NCBI GenBank assembly: GCA_018240785.1 | Contig: JAFEFC010000011.1 | Span: 1,435-65,434 of the forward strand | Direction: 5' to 3' | DNA: 64,000 nt | From: Pseudomonadota bacterium | GTDB lineage: Bacteria > Pseudomonadota > Gammaproteobacteria > Burkholderiales > Rhodocyclaceae | Part shown: piece after piece, positions 26,148 through 38,324 of the stretch | How positions within the stretch are numbered: position 1 is the stretch's first letter | Layout of the letters: the number at the start of each line of letters is the position of its first letter | Notes under the pieces: generated by a model | Seen by the model: the letters and a program-made list of their open reading frames with translations, nothing else | Told to the model about the DNA's origin: nothing | Database searches by the model: none | Position numbers and translations under genes: made by a program

Positions 26148-27251
26148 ATGTCCCATCTTGAACTCATCGACATCGACCTGGCCTTCGGCAGCCACCAGGT
26201 CGTGCGCAAACTCTCGCTGCAGCTTGAGAAAGGGCAGATCGGCTGCCTGCTGGGCCCGTCGGGCTGCGGCAAGACGACGGTCCTGCGCTGCATCGCCGGC
26301 TTCGAACCGCTCGCCGCCGGCAGGATCCGGCTCGACGGCGACATCGTCAGCGGCGGCGGCATCGATCTGCCGCCCGAGCGGCGGCGCATCGGCATGGTGT
26401 TCCAGGACTACGCGCTGTTCCCCCACCTGACGGTGGCCGAGAACATCGCCTTCGGCCTGCGCAGCGAGCGTGCATCGGCACGCCAGGAGCGTGTCGGGGA
26501 GTTGCTCGCCCTCGTCGGCCTGGCCGAACATGGCCGCAAGTACCCGCACGAAATGTCCGGCGGGCAGCAGCAGCGCGTCGCGCTGGCACGCGCGCTGGCG
26601 CCGCGCCCCAGCCTGCTGCTGCTGGACGAGCCCTTCTCCAACCTCGACGTGGAGCTGCGCGAGCGCCTGTCGCATGAAGTGCGCGAGATCATCAAGGCGA
26701 CCGACACCACCGCCATCCTGGTCACCCACGACCAGCACGAGGCCTTCGCCGTAGCCGACGAGATCGGCATCATGAACCAGGGCTGCATCCAGCAATGGGA
26801 CACGCCCTACAACCTCTATCACCGCCCAACCAACCGCTTCGTGGCCGACTTCATCGGCCAGGGCGTGTTCCTGCCCGGCGTGGTGTTGAGCGAGCACCAG
26901 GTCGAGGTCGAGCTGGGCATGCTCAACAGCACCACGCCGCTCGAGTGCAGCGCGGGCTGCGGCCAGTGCGGCAAGATCTGCCGCGTCGACGTGCTGCTGC
27001 GCCCCGACGACATCGTCCATGACGATGGCAGCCCGCTGAAGGCACAGGTGGCGCACAAGGCCTTCCGCGGCGCCGACATCCTGTACACGCTGCGCCTTGC
27101 CAGTGGTGCAAAAGTGCTGTCGCTGGTGCCCAGCCACCACAACCACTGCATCGGCGAGCGCATCGGCATCCGCCTCGACGTCGACCACGTCGTGACCTTC
27201 CGCAACGAGGCGCCGCCCGCGCGCGAATTCGCGGTCCGGTTTGCAGCATGA
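26148..27251 (+). CDS. fbpC: Ferric iron ABC transporter ATP-binding protein
   Basis: A 367-residue ABC ATPase of the FbpC/PotA type. Walker A is GPSGCGKTT, the signature MSGGQQQRVALARAL, Walker B LLLLDEPFSNLD and the switch His VTHDQHEAF. The C-terminal regulatory domain (after about residue 240) contains an unusual Cys cluster, C267-x3-C271-x2-C274-x3-C278, followed by LLRPDDIVHDDG. The cluster could bind a metal or Fe-S centre; that is an inference. The ATG at 26148 is used rather than an upstream TTG. The stop overlaps the aat start by four bases. Confidence 0.9.
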   Translation: MSHLELIDIDLAFGSHQVVRKLSLQLEKGQIGCLLGPSGCGKTTVLRCIAGFEPLAAGRIRLDGDIVSGGGIDLPPERRRIGMVFQDYALFPHLTVAENIAFGLRSERASARQERVGELLALVGLAEHGRKYPHEMSGGQQQRVALARALAPRPSLLLLDEPFSNLDVELRERLSHEVREIIKATDTTAILVTHDQHEAFAVADEIGIMNQGCIQQWDTPYNLYHRPTNRFVADFIGQGVFLPGVVLSEHQVEVELGMLNSTTPLECSAGCGQCGKICRVDVLLRPDDIVHDDGSPLKAQVAHKAFRGADILYTLRLASGAKVLSLVPSHHNHCIGERIGIRLDVDHVVTFRNEAPPAREFAVRFAA

Positions 27252-27955
27252 TCCCCTGGCTGGTGGGGCGCCCGGCATTTCCCCCCGTAGACCAGGCGCT
27301 CGGCGAACCCAACGGGCTGCTTGCGGCCGGTGGCGAACTGAGCCCCCGCTGGCTGCTCGAAGCCTACCACCATGGCATCTTTCCCTGGTTCAGCGAGGGC
27401 GAGCCCATCCTGTGGTGGAGTCCGGACCCGCGCCTGGTGCTGGTGCCGGGCGACATCCGTATCAGCCGCTCATTGCGCAAGCGCCTGCGCCGCGGCGAGT
27501 TCGACGTGCGACTCGACACCGCCTTTGCCGACGTGCTCGCCGGCTGCGCCGCCCCGCGCGGCATGGGGACCGGCACCTGGATCACCGCCGACATGCAGGC
27601 GGCCTATGGCGAGATGCATGAACTGGGCTATGCCCACAGTGTCGAATGCTGGCAGGGTTGCGAGCTGGTGGGCGGGCTCTACGGCATGGCGCTGGGACGG
27701 GCTTTCTTTGGCGAATCAATGTTCGCGCGCGTGACGGATGCCTCCAAGGTGGCGCTCGTGCATCTGGCGCGCTTGCTTGCGCTGCGCGACTATGCAGTCA
27801 TCGATTGCCAGATGACGACGGCTCACCTGCAGTCGCTGGGCGCGCGGGAGATTTCGCGCGCGCAATTCGTCACGGGCCTCGCCCGCTGGACGCGGGAAGG
27901 AGAACCGCCACGCAGGTGGTCGAGCGACGCGCTGGCGGAATTGTCGTGGGACTGA
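27248..27955 (+). CDS. aat: Leucyl/phenylalanyl-tRNA--protein transferase
   Basis: A 235-residue enzyme that adds Leu or Phe to proteins with N-terminal Arg or Lys, marking them for ClpS-ClpAP degradation. Motifs are GLLAAGGELSPRWLLEAY, FPWFSEGEPILWWSPDPRLVL, GTWITADMQAAY and GGLYGMALGRAFFGESMF, all diagnostic. Its ATG lies inside the end of the iron-transporter ATPase gene, so it is translationally coupled to it. The second N-degron transferase, bpt, follows 30 nt later. Confidence 0.96.
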   Translation: MIPWLVGRPAFPPVDQALGEPNGLLAAGGELSPRWLLEAYHHGIFPWFSEGEPILWWSPDPRLVLVPGDIRISRSLRKRLRRGEFDVRLDTAFADVLAGCAAPRGMGTGTWITADMQAAYGEMHELGYAHSVECWQGCELVGGLYGMALGRAFFGESMFARVTDASKVALVHLARLLALRDYAVIDCQMTTAHLQSLGAREISRAQFVTGLARWTREGEPPRRWSSDALAELSWD

Positions 27956-27985
27956 CGCGGGACCGCTTATCGCAGGGATTGCACG

Positions 27986-28741
27986 ATGCAGAAGGACTAT
28001 CCTTACGCGCTGATCCAGTTCTACGCGACGGCTCCGTACGCCTGCTCCTACCTGCCCAACCGCAGTGCGCGATCGCAGGTCGCGACGCCTGGCCACCTGA
28101 TCGACACCACCCTCTATAGCGAATTGGTGCGCCGTGGTTTTCGCCGCAGCGGTGTCTTCACCTACCGCCCCCATTGCGACGACTGCAATGCCTGCGTACC
28201 GGTGCGCATTCCCGTCGGGCGCTTCACCCCGGCGCGCAACCAGCGCCGTGCCTGGGCACAGCACGAGGGCCTGCAGGCGTTCGAGCACCCGCTCATCTTC
28301 TCCGAAGAGCACTATGCGCTGTATCAGCGCTACCAGGCGGCCCGTCATCCGGGTGGCGGCATGGATCTCGACAATCGCGAGCAGTACACGCATTTCCTGC
28401 TGCAAAGCCACGTCGAAACCCGGCTGGTGGAGTTTCGCGACGGCGACACGCTGCGCATGGTGAGCGTGATCGACCGCCTCGACGATGGGCTGTCCAGCGT
28501 CTACACCTTCTACGACCCCGACGTGCCGCGCGCAGCCTACGGCACCTACGGCATCCTGTGGCAGATCGAGGCCTGCCGCCGCCTGGGGCTCCCCCATCTC
28601 TATCTGGGCTACTGGATCGAGGAAAGCCCCAAGATGGCCTACAAGATCCGCTTCCGCCCGCTGGAGCGCTATCGCAACGGCGAGTGGGTCACGCTGGAGA
28701 CAGCGCCCGGGGCGGCGCGGCCGCCGGGAAAGATCTCATAG
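27986..28741 (+). CDS. bpt: Aspartate/glutamate leucyltransferase (Bpt)
   Basis: A 251-residue arginyltransferase-family enzyme. In bacteria it transfers Leu to N-terminal Asp or Glu for the Leu/N-degron pathway. The N-terminus has [16 protein letters not shown], then a Cys pair in [15 protein letters not shown], and later [21 protein letters not shown] and [19 protein letters not shown]. All match the family. Together with aat it covers both classes of secondary destabilising residues. pyrD follows 40 nt downstream but appears to have its own promoter. Confidence 0.95.
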   Translation: MQKDYPYALIQFYATAPYACSYLPNRSARSQVATPGHLIDTTLYSELVRRGFRRSGVFTYRPHCDDCNACVPVRIPVGRFTPARNQRRAWAQHEGLQAFEHPLIFSEEHYALYQRYQAARHPGGGMDLDNREQYTHFLLQSHVETRLVEFRDGDTLRMVSVIDRLDDGLSSVYTFYDPDVPRAAYGTYGILWQIEACRRLGLPHLYLGYWIEESPKMAYKIRFRPLERYRNGEWVTLETAPGAARPPGKIS

Positions 28742-28769
28742 TGCATCGCACAAAAAGCGGCCGAATCGC

Positions 28770-28775
28770 TACAAT
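28770..28775 (+). promoter_or_regulatory. Candidate -10 box immediately before pyrD
   Basis: TACAAT ends seven bases before the pyrD ATG. If used, transcription starts at or next to the start codon. The -35 position (CGCACA) matches only in part, and there is no Shine-Dalgarno sequence between box and ATG. Confidence 0.4.
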
Positions 28776-28781
28776 CGGCCC

Positions 28782-29792
28782 ATGCTCTACGACATAGTCC
28801 GCCCCTTCCTGTTTTCGCTCGATCCGGAAACCGCCCACAACTTCACCATCGGCATGCTGAACGTGGCCGGCCGCGTGCTGCCCGCAGCGCAGCCTGCGCC
28901 CGGTGAACCGGTCGACGTGATGGGCCTGCGCTTCCCCAACCGCATCGGCCTTGCCGCCGGCCTGGACAAGAACGGCGAAGCCATCGACGGCCTCGCGCGG
29001 CTCGGCTTCGGCTTCCTGGAAATCGGCACCATCACCCCGCGCCCGCAGCCGGGCAACCCGCGCCCCCGCATGTTCCGCCTGCCGGAAGTGCGCGGCATCA
29101 TCAACCGCATGGGCTTCAACAACCACGGGGTGGATGTGCTGGTCGCCAACGTCAAGGCGGCCCGCTTCAAGGGCATCCTGGGGATCAACATCGGCAAGAA
29201 CTTCGACACGCCCATCGAACGCGCCGCCGACGATTACCTCGCCTGCCTCGACAAGGTCTACCCGCTGGCGAGCTACGTCACGGTCAACATCTCCTCCCCC
29301 AACACCAAGAACCTGCGCCAGTTGCAGGGCGAGTCCGAACTGGACGAGCTGCTCGGCAAGCTGAAGGCGGCGCAGACGCGGCTGGCCGACATGCATGGCC
29401 GCTACGTGCCGCTCACGCTCAAGATCGCGCCCGACCTGGAGCCGGCGCAGGTCATCAACATCGCCGACGCGCTGCGCCGCCACCGCATCGATGGGGTGAT
29501 CGCGACCAACACGACGATCGCGCGCGACAAGGTCCAGGGCGTGCGATTCGGCGAACAGACCGGTGGCCTGTCGGGCGCGCCGGTGTTCGAGGCCTCGACC
29601 GCCGTCGTGCGCCAGCTCGCCTCGGCGCTTGCGGGCGAGCTGCCGATCATCGCCGCCGGTGGCGTGCTCGACGGTCGCGGCGCGCGCGCCAAGCTCGAGG
29701 CGGGCGCGGCGCTGGTGCAGCTCTACAGCGGCCTGGTCTATCGCGGGCCCGGGCTCGTACGCGAATGCGTACGGGCCACGGCACGCCCCTGA
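28782..29792 (+). CDS. pyrD: Dihydroorotate dehydrogenase (quinone), class 2
   Basis: A 336-residue membrane-associated flavoenzyme that oxidises dihydroorotate with quinone in pyrimidine synthesis. The N-terminal amphipathic helices ([19 protein letters not shown]) and [36 protein letters not shown] and the class-2 active-site Ser in [12 protein letters not shown] identify it. The ATG has no ribosome-binding site, and a TACAAT box sits directly upstream. The same segment could be read as an extension from bpt, but the Met start gives the standard length. Confidence 0.96.
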   Translation: MLYDIVRPFLFSLDPETAHNFTIGMLNVAGRVLPAAQPAPGEPVDVMGLRFPNRIGLAAGLDKNGEAIDGLARLGFGFLEIGTITPRPQPGNPRPRMFRLPEVRGIINRMGFNNHGVDVLVANVKAARFKGILGINIGKNFDTPIERAADDYLACLDKVYPLASYVTVNISSPNTKNLRQLQGESELDELLGKLKAAQTRLADMHGRYVPLTLKIAPDLEPAQVINIADALRRHRIDGVIATNTTIARDKVQGVRFGEQTGGLSGAPVFEASTAVVRQLASALAGELPIIAAGGVLDGRGARAKLEAGAALVQLYSGLVYRGPGLVRECVRATARP

Positions 29793-29923
29793 CCCGTCAT
29801 CCGACAGGCCGCCACGCTGCGGCGACCGCTCCGACGCGCTATGCTGCATGAAAGGCCGGGCGTCGTGCCGATGGATTGAGCCGCGCTCGCGCCCGAGGCG
29901 AGTGCCATCGGAGGCTGACGCGT

Positions 29924-33867
<3,944 letters not shown>

Positions 33868-33871
<4 letters not shown>

Positions 33872-34779
33872 ACGCCATCGCCCTGCTCGACACGCTCGCC
33901 ACCACCGTCGCGGAAGGCCGGCCTGCGGTGTGGGTCACGGTCGTGGCAACACGTGGTTCCACACCGCGCGAGACAGGCGCATCCATGCTGGTTGACGCAG
34001 CGGCAGTCGCGGGCAGCATAGGCGGAGGCCGGCTGGAGCTATGTGCGATCGAACGCGCTCGCGCCCTGCTGCAAGGCGCAACGGCCCGCGAGGCGCCTTC
34101 CCGGCAGCTCGAGCGCATGCCGCTGGGCGCGCGCCTGGGCCAGTGCTGTGGCGGCGAGATGATGCTCGCTTTCGATGTCGTGCTGCCGTCGCGGGCGGAC
34201 TGGGTCGCCGAGGCCTGTGCTGCACAGGCTGACGATGCAGACTGGCGCGCCCTGCTCGCTGCGCATCTTCCCGCCTGTGCCTTTGCGGCGACCGAGCGCC
34301 TGCCGGTGGCGCTCTTCGGTGCCGGCCACGTTGGAAGCGCGCTCGCCACGCTGCTGGTCCGCCTCCCCGTATCGCTGACCTGGATCGACAGCCGCGACGC
34401 CGCTTTCGCACCCGAAGCGGAGACAGGGGCACGCTGCATCATCAGCGACGCACCGGAAGCGGAGGTCGCTACGCTGCCGCCCGAATGCGCCGCGGTGGTC
34501 ATGACGCACAGCCATGCGCTCGACCTCGAGATCGTCCATGCCTGGCTTCGCCGCGGCGACTTCCGCTTCCTGGGGTTGATCGGCTCACGCACCAAGCGAC
34601 GGCGCTTCGAACATCAACTGCATCTGCGTGGCCACGGCGAGGCCGCGCTGTCGCGGCTTGTCTGCCCGATCGGCGTCGATGGCATCCGCGGCAAGGAGCC
34701 GGAGGTGATCGCCGTGGCGATTGCGGCACAATTGCTCCGGATGCGACCACAAACCCACTCGCCGGAGCGGCAGCCGTGA
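33868..34779 (+). CDS. xdhC: XdhC, molybdenum cofactor insertion chaperone
   Basis: A 303-residue XdhC/CoxI protein that binds and sulfurates molybdenum cofactor and delivers it to xanthine dehydrogenase. The N-terminal part has VTVVATRGSTPRETGASMLVD and IGGGRLE, with LGQCCGGEM. The C-terminal Rossmann part has LFGAGHVGSALATLL and FLGLIGSRTKRRRF. It overlaps the xdh stop by ATGA and the guaD start by GTGA, so the three genes are tightly coupled. Confidence 0.95.
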
Positions 34780-36104
34780 CGAAAGCTCACTCGCGTCCGC
34801 AGGACTCACCGCCCCTGGGCGCCGTACGCGGCGAGATCCTGTACTTCACCGATGATCCGGCTGTCGCCGGCGCCGGAGCTCAGGCGCATTTTCCCGATGG
34901 CCTGCTGCTGATACGCAACGGCCTCGTCGACGCCGTCGGACCATCGGCCGAACTGCTGCCGCAACTGCCAGTCGGGGTCGCGGTTGATGATCATCGTGGC
35001 AAGCTGATCCTGCCCGGCTTCATCGACACCCATGTCCATTACGCCCAGCTCGACGTCATCGCCAGCCCGGGCGAGCAGTTGCTGAGCTGGCTGCAGAAAT
35101 ACACCTTCCCTGCCGAAGCGCGCTTCGCCAATCAGGAGTATGCCGGTGCCGCGGCGGACGTCTTCTGCGACGAGCTGCTGCGCAACGGCACGACGACCGC
35201 GCTGGCGTTCGCGACGGTGCATCCCGGATCGGCCGATGCCCTCTTCGCCGCCGCGCAGCGCCGGCGCATGCGCATGGTCACCGGCAAGGTCCTGATGGAC
35301 CGCCATTGCCCCGACAACCTCTGCGACCTCGGCGGCACCGGCGAGACCGAGACGCGTGCCCTGATCGAACGCTGGCACGGCCGCGACCGCCTCGGCTACG
35401 CCGTCACCCCGCGCTTCCCCGCTACTTCGTCGGCAGCGCAGATGGAGGCGGCCGGCAGGCTGTTCGCCGAATACCCCGGCCTCTTCCTGCAGTCCCACCT
35501 CGCAGAAAACCCGGAGGAAGTGGCCTGGATCGCACGCATGCATCCCGGCGTGCGCAGCTACCTGGACGTATTCGCACGCTTCGGCCAGCTCGGGCCGCGC
35601 AGCGTGCTGGCGCACTGCATCTGGATCGACGACGAGGATCGCGCCCGCATGGCCGAGGCCGGCGCAGCGATCAGCTTCTGCCCCACCTCGAACCTCTTCC
35701 TCGGCTCCGGCCTGTTCGACCTCGCGCGCGCTCGCGCGCATGGCGTGCGCGTCGGCATGGGCACCGATGTCGGTGCGGGAACGAGCCTGTCGATGCTGCA
35801 GACCCTGGGCGAGGCATACAAGGTGCTGCAGTTGCAGGGCCAGAAGCTCGGCGCCGAAGAGGCCTTCTATCTTGCCACCCTCGGTGGTGCCCGCAGCCTG
35901 TACCTGGACGCGTGCATCGGCAGCCTCGCCCCCGGCCGCGAGGCGGATTTCGTCGTGCTCGATCCCGCCGCCACCCCGCTGATCGCCCGCCGCATGGCGC
36001 TCTGCGCGACGCTGGCCGAGCGCCTGTTCGTGTTCATGACGCTGGGCGACGATCGCGCCATCCACGCCACTTACATCCTCGGGGAAACGGTGTGTCGACG
36101 CTGA
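34776..36104 (+). CDS. guaD: Guanine deaminase
   Basis: A 442-residue zinc amidohydrolase that converts guanine to xanthine, the substrate of the XDH upstream. Metal-binding motifs are FIDTHVHYAQLD, QSHLAENPEE, HCIWIDDEDRARMAEAG and GTDVGAGTSLSML. The SFCPTSNLFLGSGLFDL segment is specific to guanine deaminases. GTG 34776 is taken as start because it overlaps the xdhC stop and follows GGAG. No uric acid or allantoin genes follow, so onward breakdown must be encoded elsewhere. Confidence 0.94.
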   Translation: MTKAHSRPQDSPPLGAVRGEILYFTDDPAVAGAGAQAHFPDGLLLIRNGLVDAVGPSAELLPQLPVGVAVDDHRGKLILPGFIDTHVHYAQLDVIASPGEQLLSWLQKYTFPAEARFANQEYAGAAADVFCDELLRNGTTTALAFATVHPGSADALFAAAQRRRMRMVTGKVLMDRHCPDNLCDLGGTGETETRALIERWHGRDRLGYAVTPRFPATSSAAQMEAAGRLFAEYPGLFLQSHLAENPEEVAWIARMHPGVRSYLDVFARFGQLGPRSVLAHCIWIDDEDRARMAEAGAAISFCPTSNLFLGSGLFDLARARAHGVRVGMGTDVGAGTSLSMLQTLGEAYKVLQLQGQKLGAEEAFYLATLGGARSLYLDACIGSLAPGREADFVVLDPAATPLIARRMALCATLAERLFVFMTLGDDRAIHATYILGETVCRR

Positions 36105-36330
36105 CCGCGGCAAACCCCGCGCCGCCCGCGCCCCGGGCGACTGGCCCAAACCCGGCGCAGGAATGGTCGATCGGGTAAAATGAGCAACTTTTTCCTCGCC
36201 CTTTCGCTTTGATCGCGTCAAGCCCCTTCTCCCCCTGCAGAACCGCGCGCATGCCCGCGCGCCCAGCGCACACCCCGCTTCTGCGGGCGAGGAGCGATGC
36301 GAGCGCGCGACACTCGTTGGCTGGTGCCTG

Positions 36331-37275
36331 ATGAAGCGTCTGCTCGCCGTCGCCCTGAGCATCGCGCTGCTCGCATGGCTCGCCAGCAACGGCCACTGGC
36401 GGGCGCTGGCGGACAGCTTCGCGCACCTGCCGGCTTCGGTGCTGGCGCTCGCCGGGCTCGGTTTTGCCGCAAGCTACCTCCTGCGCGCGCTGCGCGTGTT
36501 CGACGAGTTCCGCAGCGACGCGCGCGGGCGCTTTGCCGCCTGCCTGCGTATCGTGCTGATCCATAACGCAATGGTTAACGTGGTGCCGTTTCGTGGTGGC
36601 GAAGCCGCCTTCCCGCTGCTGCTGCGCCAGACGTTCGGCACGCCGGTGGCGCGCGCCGTGGCCTCGCTGTTCTGGTTCCGCCTGCAGGACGCGCTGGTGG
36701 TCGGCATCGTCGCCGCCGCCGTCTGGCCAGGCGTGCCACTTGCGCTGCGTGCCACAGGTGCCCTTGGCCTGATCCTGTTTGCCCTGGCGCTACCGCGTTG
36801 GGCGCGCGCACGGCACGACTGGGCCGAGCGCGGTGCATTCGCAGCCAAGCTGGGGAAGTTGCGTGACGCCTTCGCCGCATCCACGCGCCACGCGCGCTTC
36901 GGCTGGCTATGGACCATCGCGAACTGGTCAGTGAAACTCGCGTCCCAGTCGCTGCTTCTGGCTGCCGTCCTCGGCGCATCACTGGGTACCGGCGCGGCCG
37001 GCGCACTTGGCGCCGAGCTGGCCGCCATCCTGCCGATACAGGGCGTAGCCGGATTCGGCACCTACGAGGCGGGGGCCGCAGCCGCCTTGCTGCCCTCAGG
37101 CATCGACTTCGAGGAGGGCCTGCGCGCCGCCCTCGCCCTCCACCTCTTCGTCATCGGCTGCGCGCTGGCGGCCGGCGCCCTGGCGGCGCTGCTGATCGCC
37201 GCGCCCAGAGCCACAACTGCAAGCGGGTCCCCCCCGCCCTCCAACGAATCCTCGAGCACTGCACCACATTCATGA
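36331..37275 (+). CDS. Flippase-like integral membrane protein (LPG synthase TM/YbhN family)
   Basis: A 314-residue membrane protein with about eight hydrophobic segments. It has the family pattern LRALRVFDEF near the first loop, a conserved VNVVPFRGGEAAFPLLLRQ and, late, ILPIQGVAGFGTYEAGAAAALLPSG. Relatives include the membrane part of lysylphosphatidylglycerol synthase and proteins thought to move lipid-linked sugars. It overlaps the following glycosyltransferase gene by ATGA, which supports a role in handling a polyprenyl- or lipid-linked sugar. The exact substrate is not deducible. Confidence 0.85.
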   Translation: MKRLLAVALSIALLAWLASNGHWRALADSFAHLPASVLALAGLGFAASYLLRALRVFDEFRSDARGRFAACLRIVLIHNAMVNVVPFRGGEAAFPLLLRQTFGTPVARAVASLFWFRLQDALVVGIVAAAVWPGVPLALRATGALGLILFALALPRWARARHDWAERGAFAAKLGKLRDAFAASTRHARFGWLWTIANWSVKLASQSLLLAAVLGASLGTGAAGALGAELAAILPIQGVAGFGTYEAGAAAALLPSGIDFEEGLRAALALHLFVIGCALAAGALAALLIAAPRATTASGSPPPSNESSSTAPHS

Positions 37276-38324
37276 ACCTGCAAACCCGATCCCCGCTTCC
37301 GCCCGCAGAACCTCAGATTCCCGAAGGACTGCCGGAACACACGCTGTCGGTCGTCGTGCCGATGTACAACGAGGCCGAAAACGTCGAACCGCTGCTCGAC
37401 CGCATCCACCTTGCGCTGGGGCCCTACCCGTGGCCCTGGGAGGTGGTGCTGGTCGATGACGGCAGCTCGGACGCGACGCCAGCCGAGCTGGAGCGCTGCG
37501 CAAAGGTCTTCGGCCCGCATGTGCGCGTCGTCGAGCTGATGCGCAACTTCAAGCAGACGGCTGCGATGCAGGCCGGCCTGGACGCCGCGCGCGGCAGCGT
37601 CATCGTGACGATGGACGGCGACCTGCAGAACGATCCGATCGACATCCCGCGGATGGCCTATCGTCTGCTGACCGAAGACCTGGACCTGGTGGCCGGCTGG
37701 CGCAAGGATCGCCAGGACGGCCTGCTGCTGCGCAAGATCCCGTCGCGCATCGCCAACCGCCTGATCGCACGCATGACCGGGGTGCACCTGAAGGACTACG
37801 GCTGCAGCCTGAAGGTTTTCCGCGCCAGCGCGATCAAGAACGTGCGCCTGTACGGCGAGATGCACCGCTTCATCCCGGCGTGGCTGGCGACCGTGACCAC
37901 GCCACGGCGCATCGCGCAGGAGGTCGTCACCCACCACGCACGCGTGTTCGGCGAATCGAAATACGGCATCTCGCGCACCTTCCGCGTCGTGCTCGACCTG
38001 ATCTTCGTGTACTTCTTCATGCGCTTCCGCACCCGCCCCGGCCATTTCTTCGGCGGCATCGGCATCGGCCTGGGCGCGATTGGCACGCTGATCCTGACCT
38101 ACCTCGCCGGCGTGAAGATCTTCCTCGGCGAATCGATCGGCACCCGTCCGCTGCTGTTCGCCGGGTTCTTCACGCTGATCGCAGGCGTGCAGATGGTGAC
38201 GTCCGGCGTGCTGGCTGAACTGCTGGCGCGCGTCTATTACGAGTCCGGCAGCTCGCGGGCCTATGTGGCGCGCGAACGGGACGCGCTGCCGGAAGACTCG
38301 GGCTGGCACCGGCCCGGCGCATGA
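37272..38324 (+). CDS. Polyprenyl-phosphate glycosyltransferase, GT2 (DPM/ArnC-like)
   Basis: A 350-residue GT2 enzyme. The catalytic domain has VVVPMYNEAENVEPLLD, VLVDDGSSDAT and MDGDLQNDPIDIP, and the acceptor-side GCSLKVFRAS. Two C-terminal membrane segments (about residues 245-330) match ArnC/GtrB/DPM-like transferases that load a sugar onto undecaprenyl phosphate at the cytoplasmic face. It overlaps genes on both sides by four bases, so it is the middle gene of a flippase-like/GT2/ArnT-like operon. Confidence 0.92.
   Translation: MNLQTRSPLPPAEPQIPEGLPEHTLSVVVPMYNEAENVEPLLDRIHLALGPYPWPWEVVLVDDGSSDATPAELERCAKVFGPHVRVVELMRNFKQTAAMQAGLDAARGSVIVTMDGDLQNDPIDIPRMAYRLLTEDLDLVAGWRKDRQDGLLLRKIPSRIANRLIARMTGVHLKDYGCSLKVFRASAIKNVRLYGEMHRFIPAWLATVTTPRRIAQEVVTHHARVFGESKYGISRTFRVVLDLIFVYFFMRFRTRPGHFFGGIGIGLGAIGTLILTYLAGVKIFLGESIGTRPLLFAGFFTLIAGVQMVTSGVLAELLARVYYESGSSRAYVARERDALPEDSGWHRPGA

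Noticed and set aside
29876..29923. ATG start 16 codons upstream for XDH
   Set aside because: The extra residues are Arg-rich and unlike the family, whereas the GTG at 29924 has GGAGG at good spacing and gives the normal ferredoxin-domain start.
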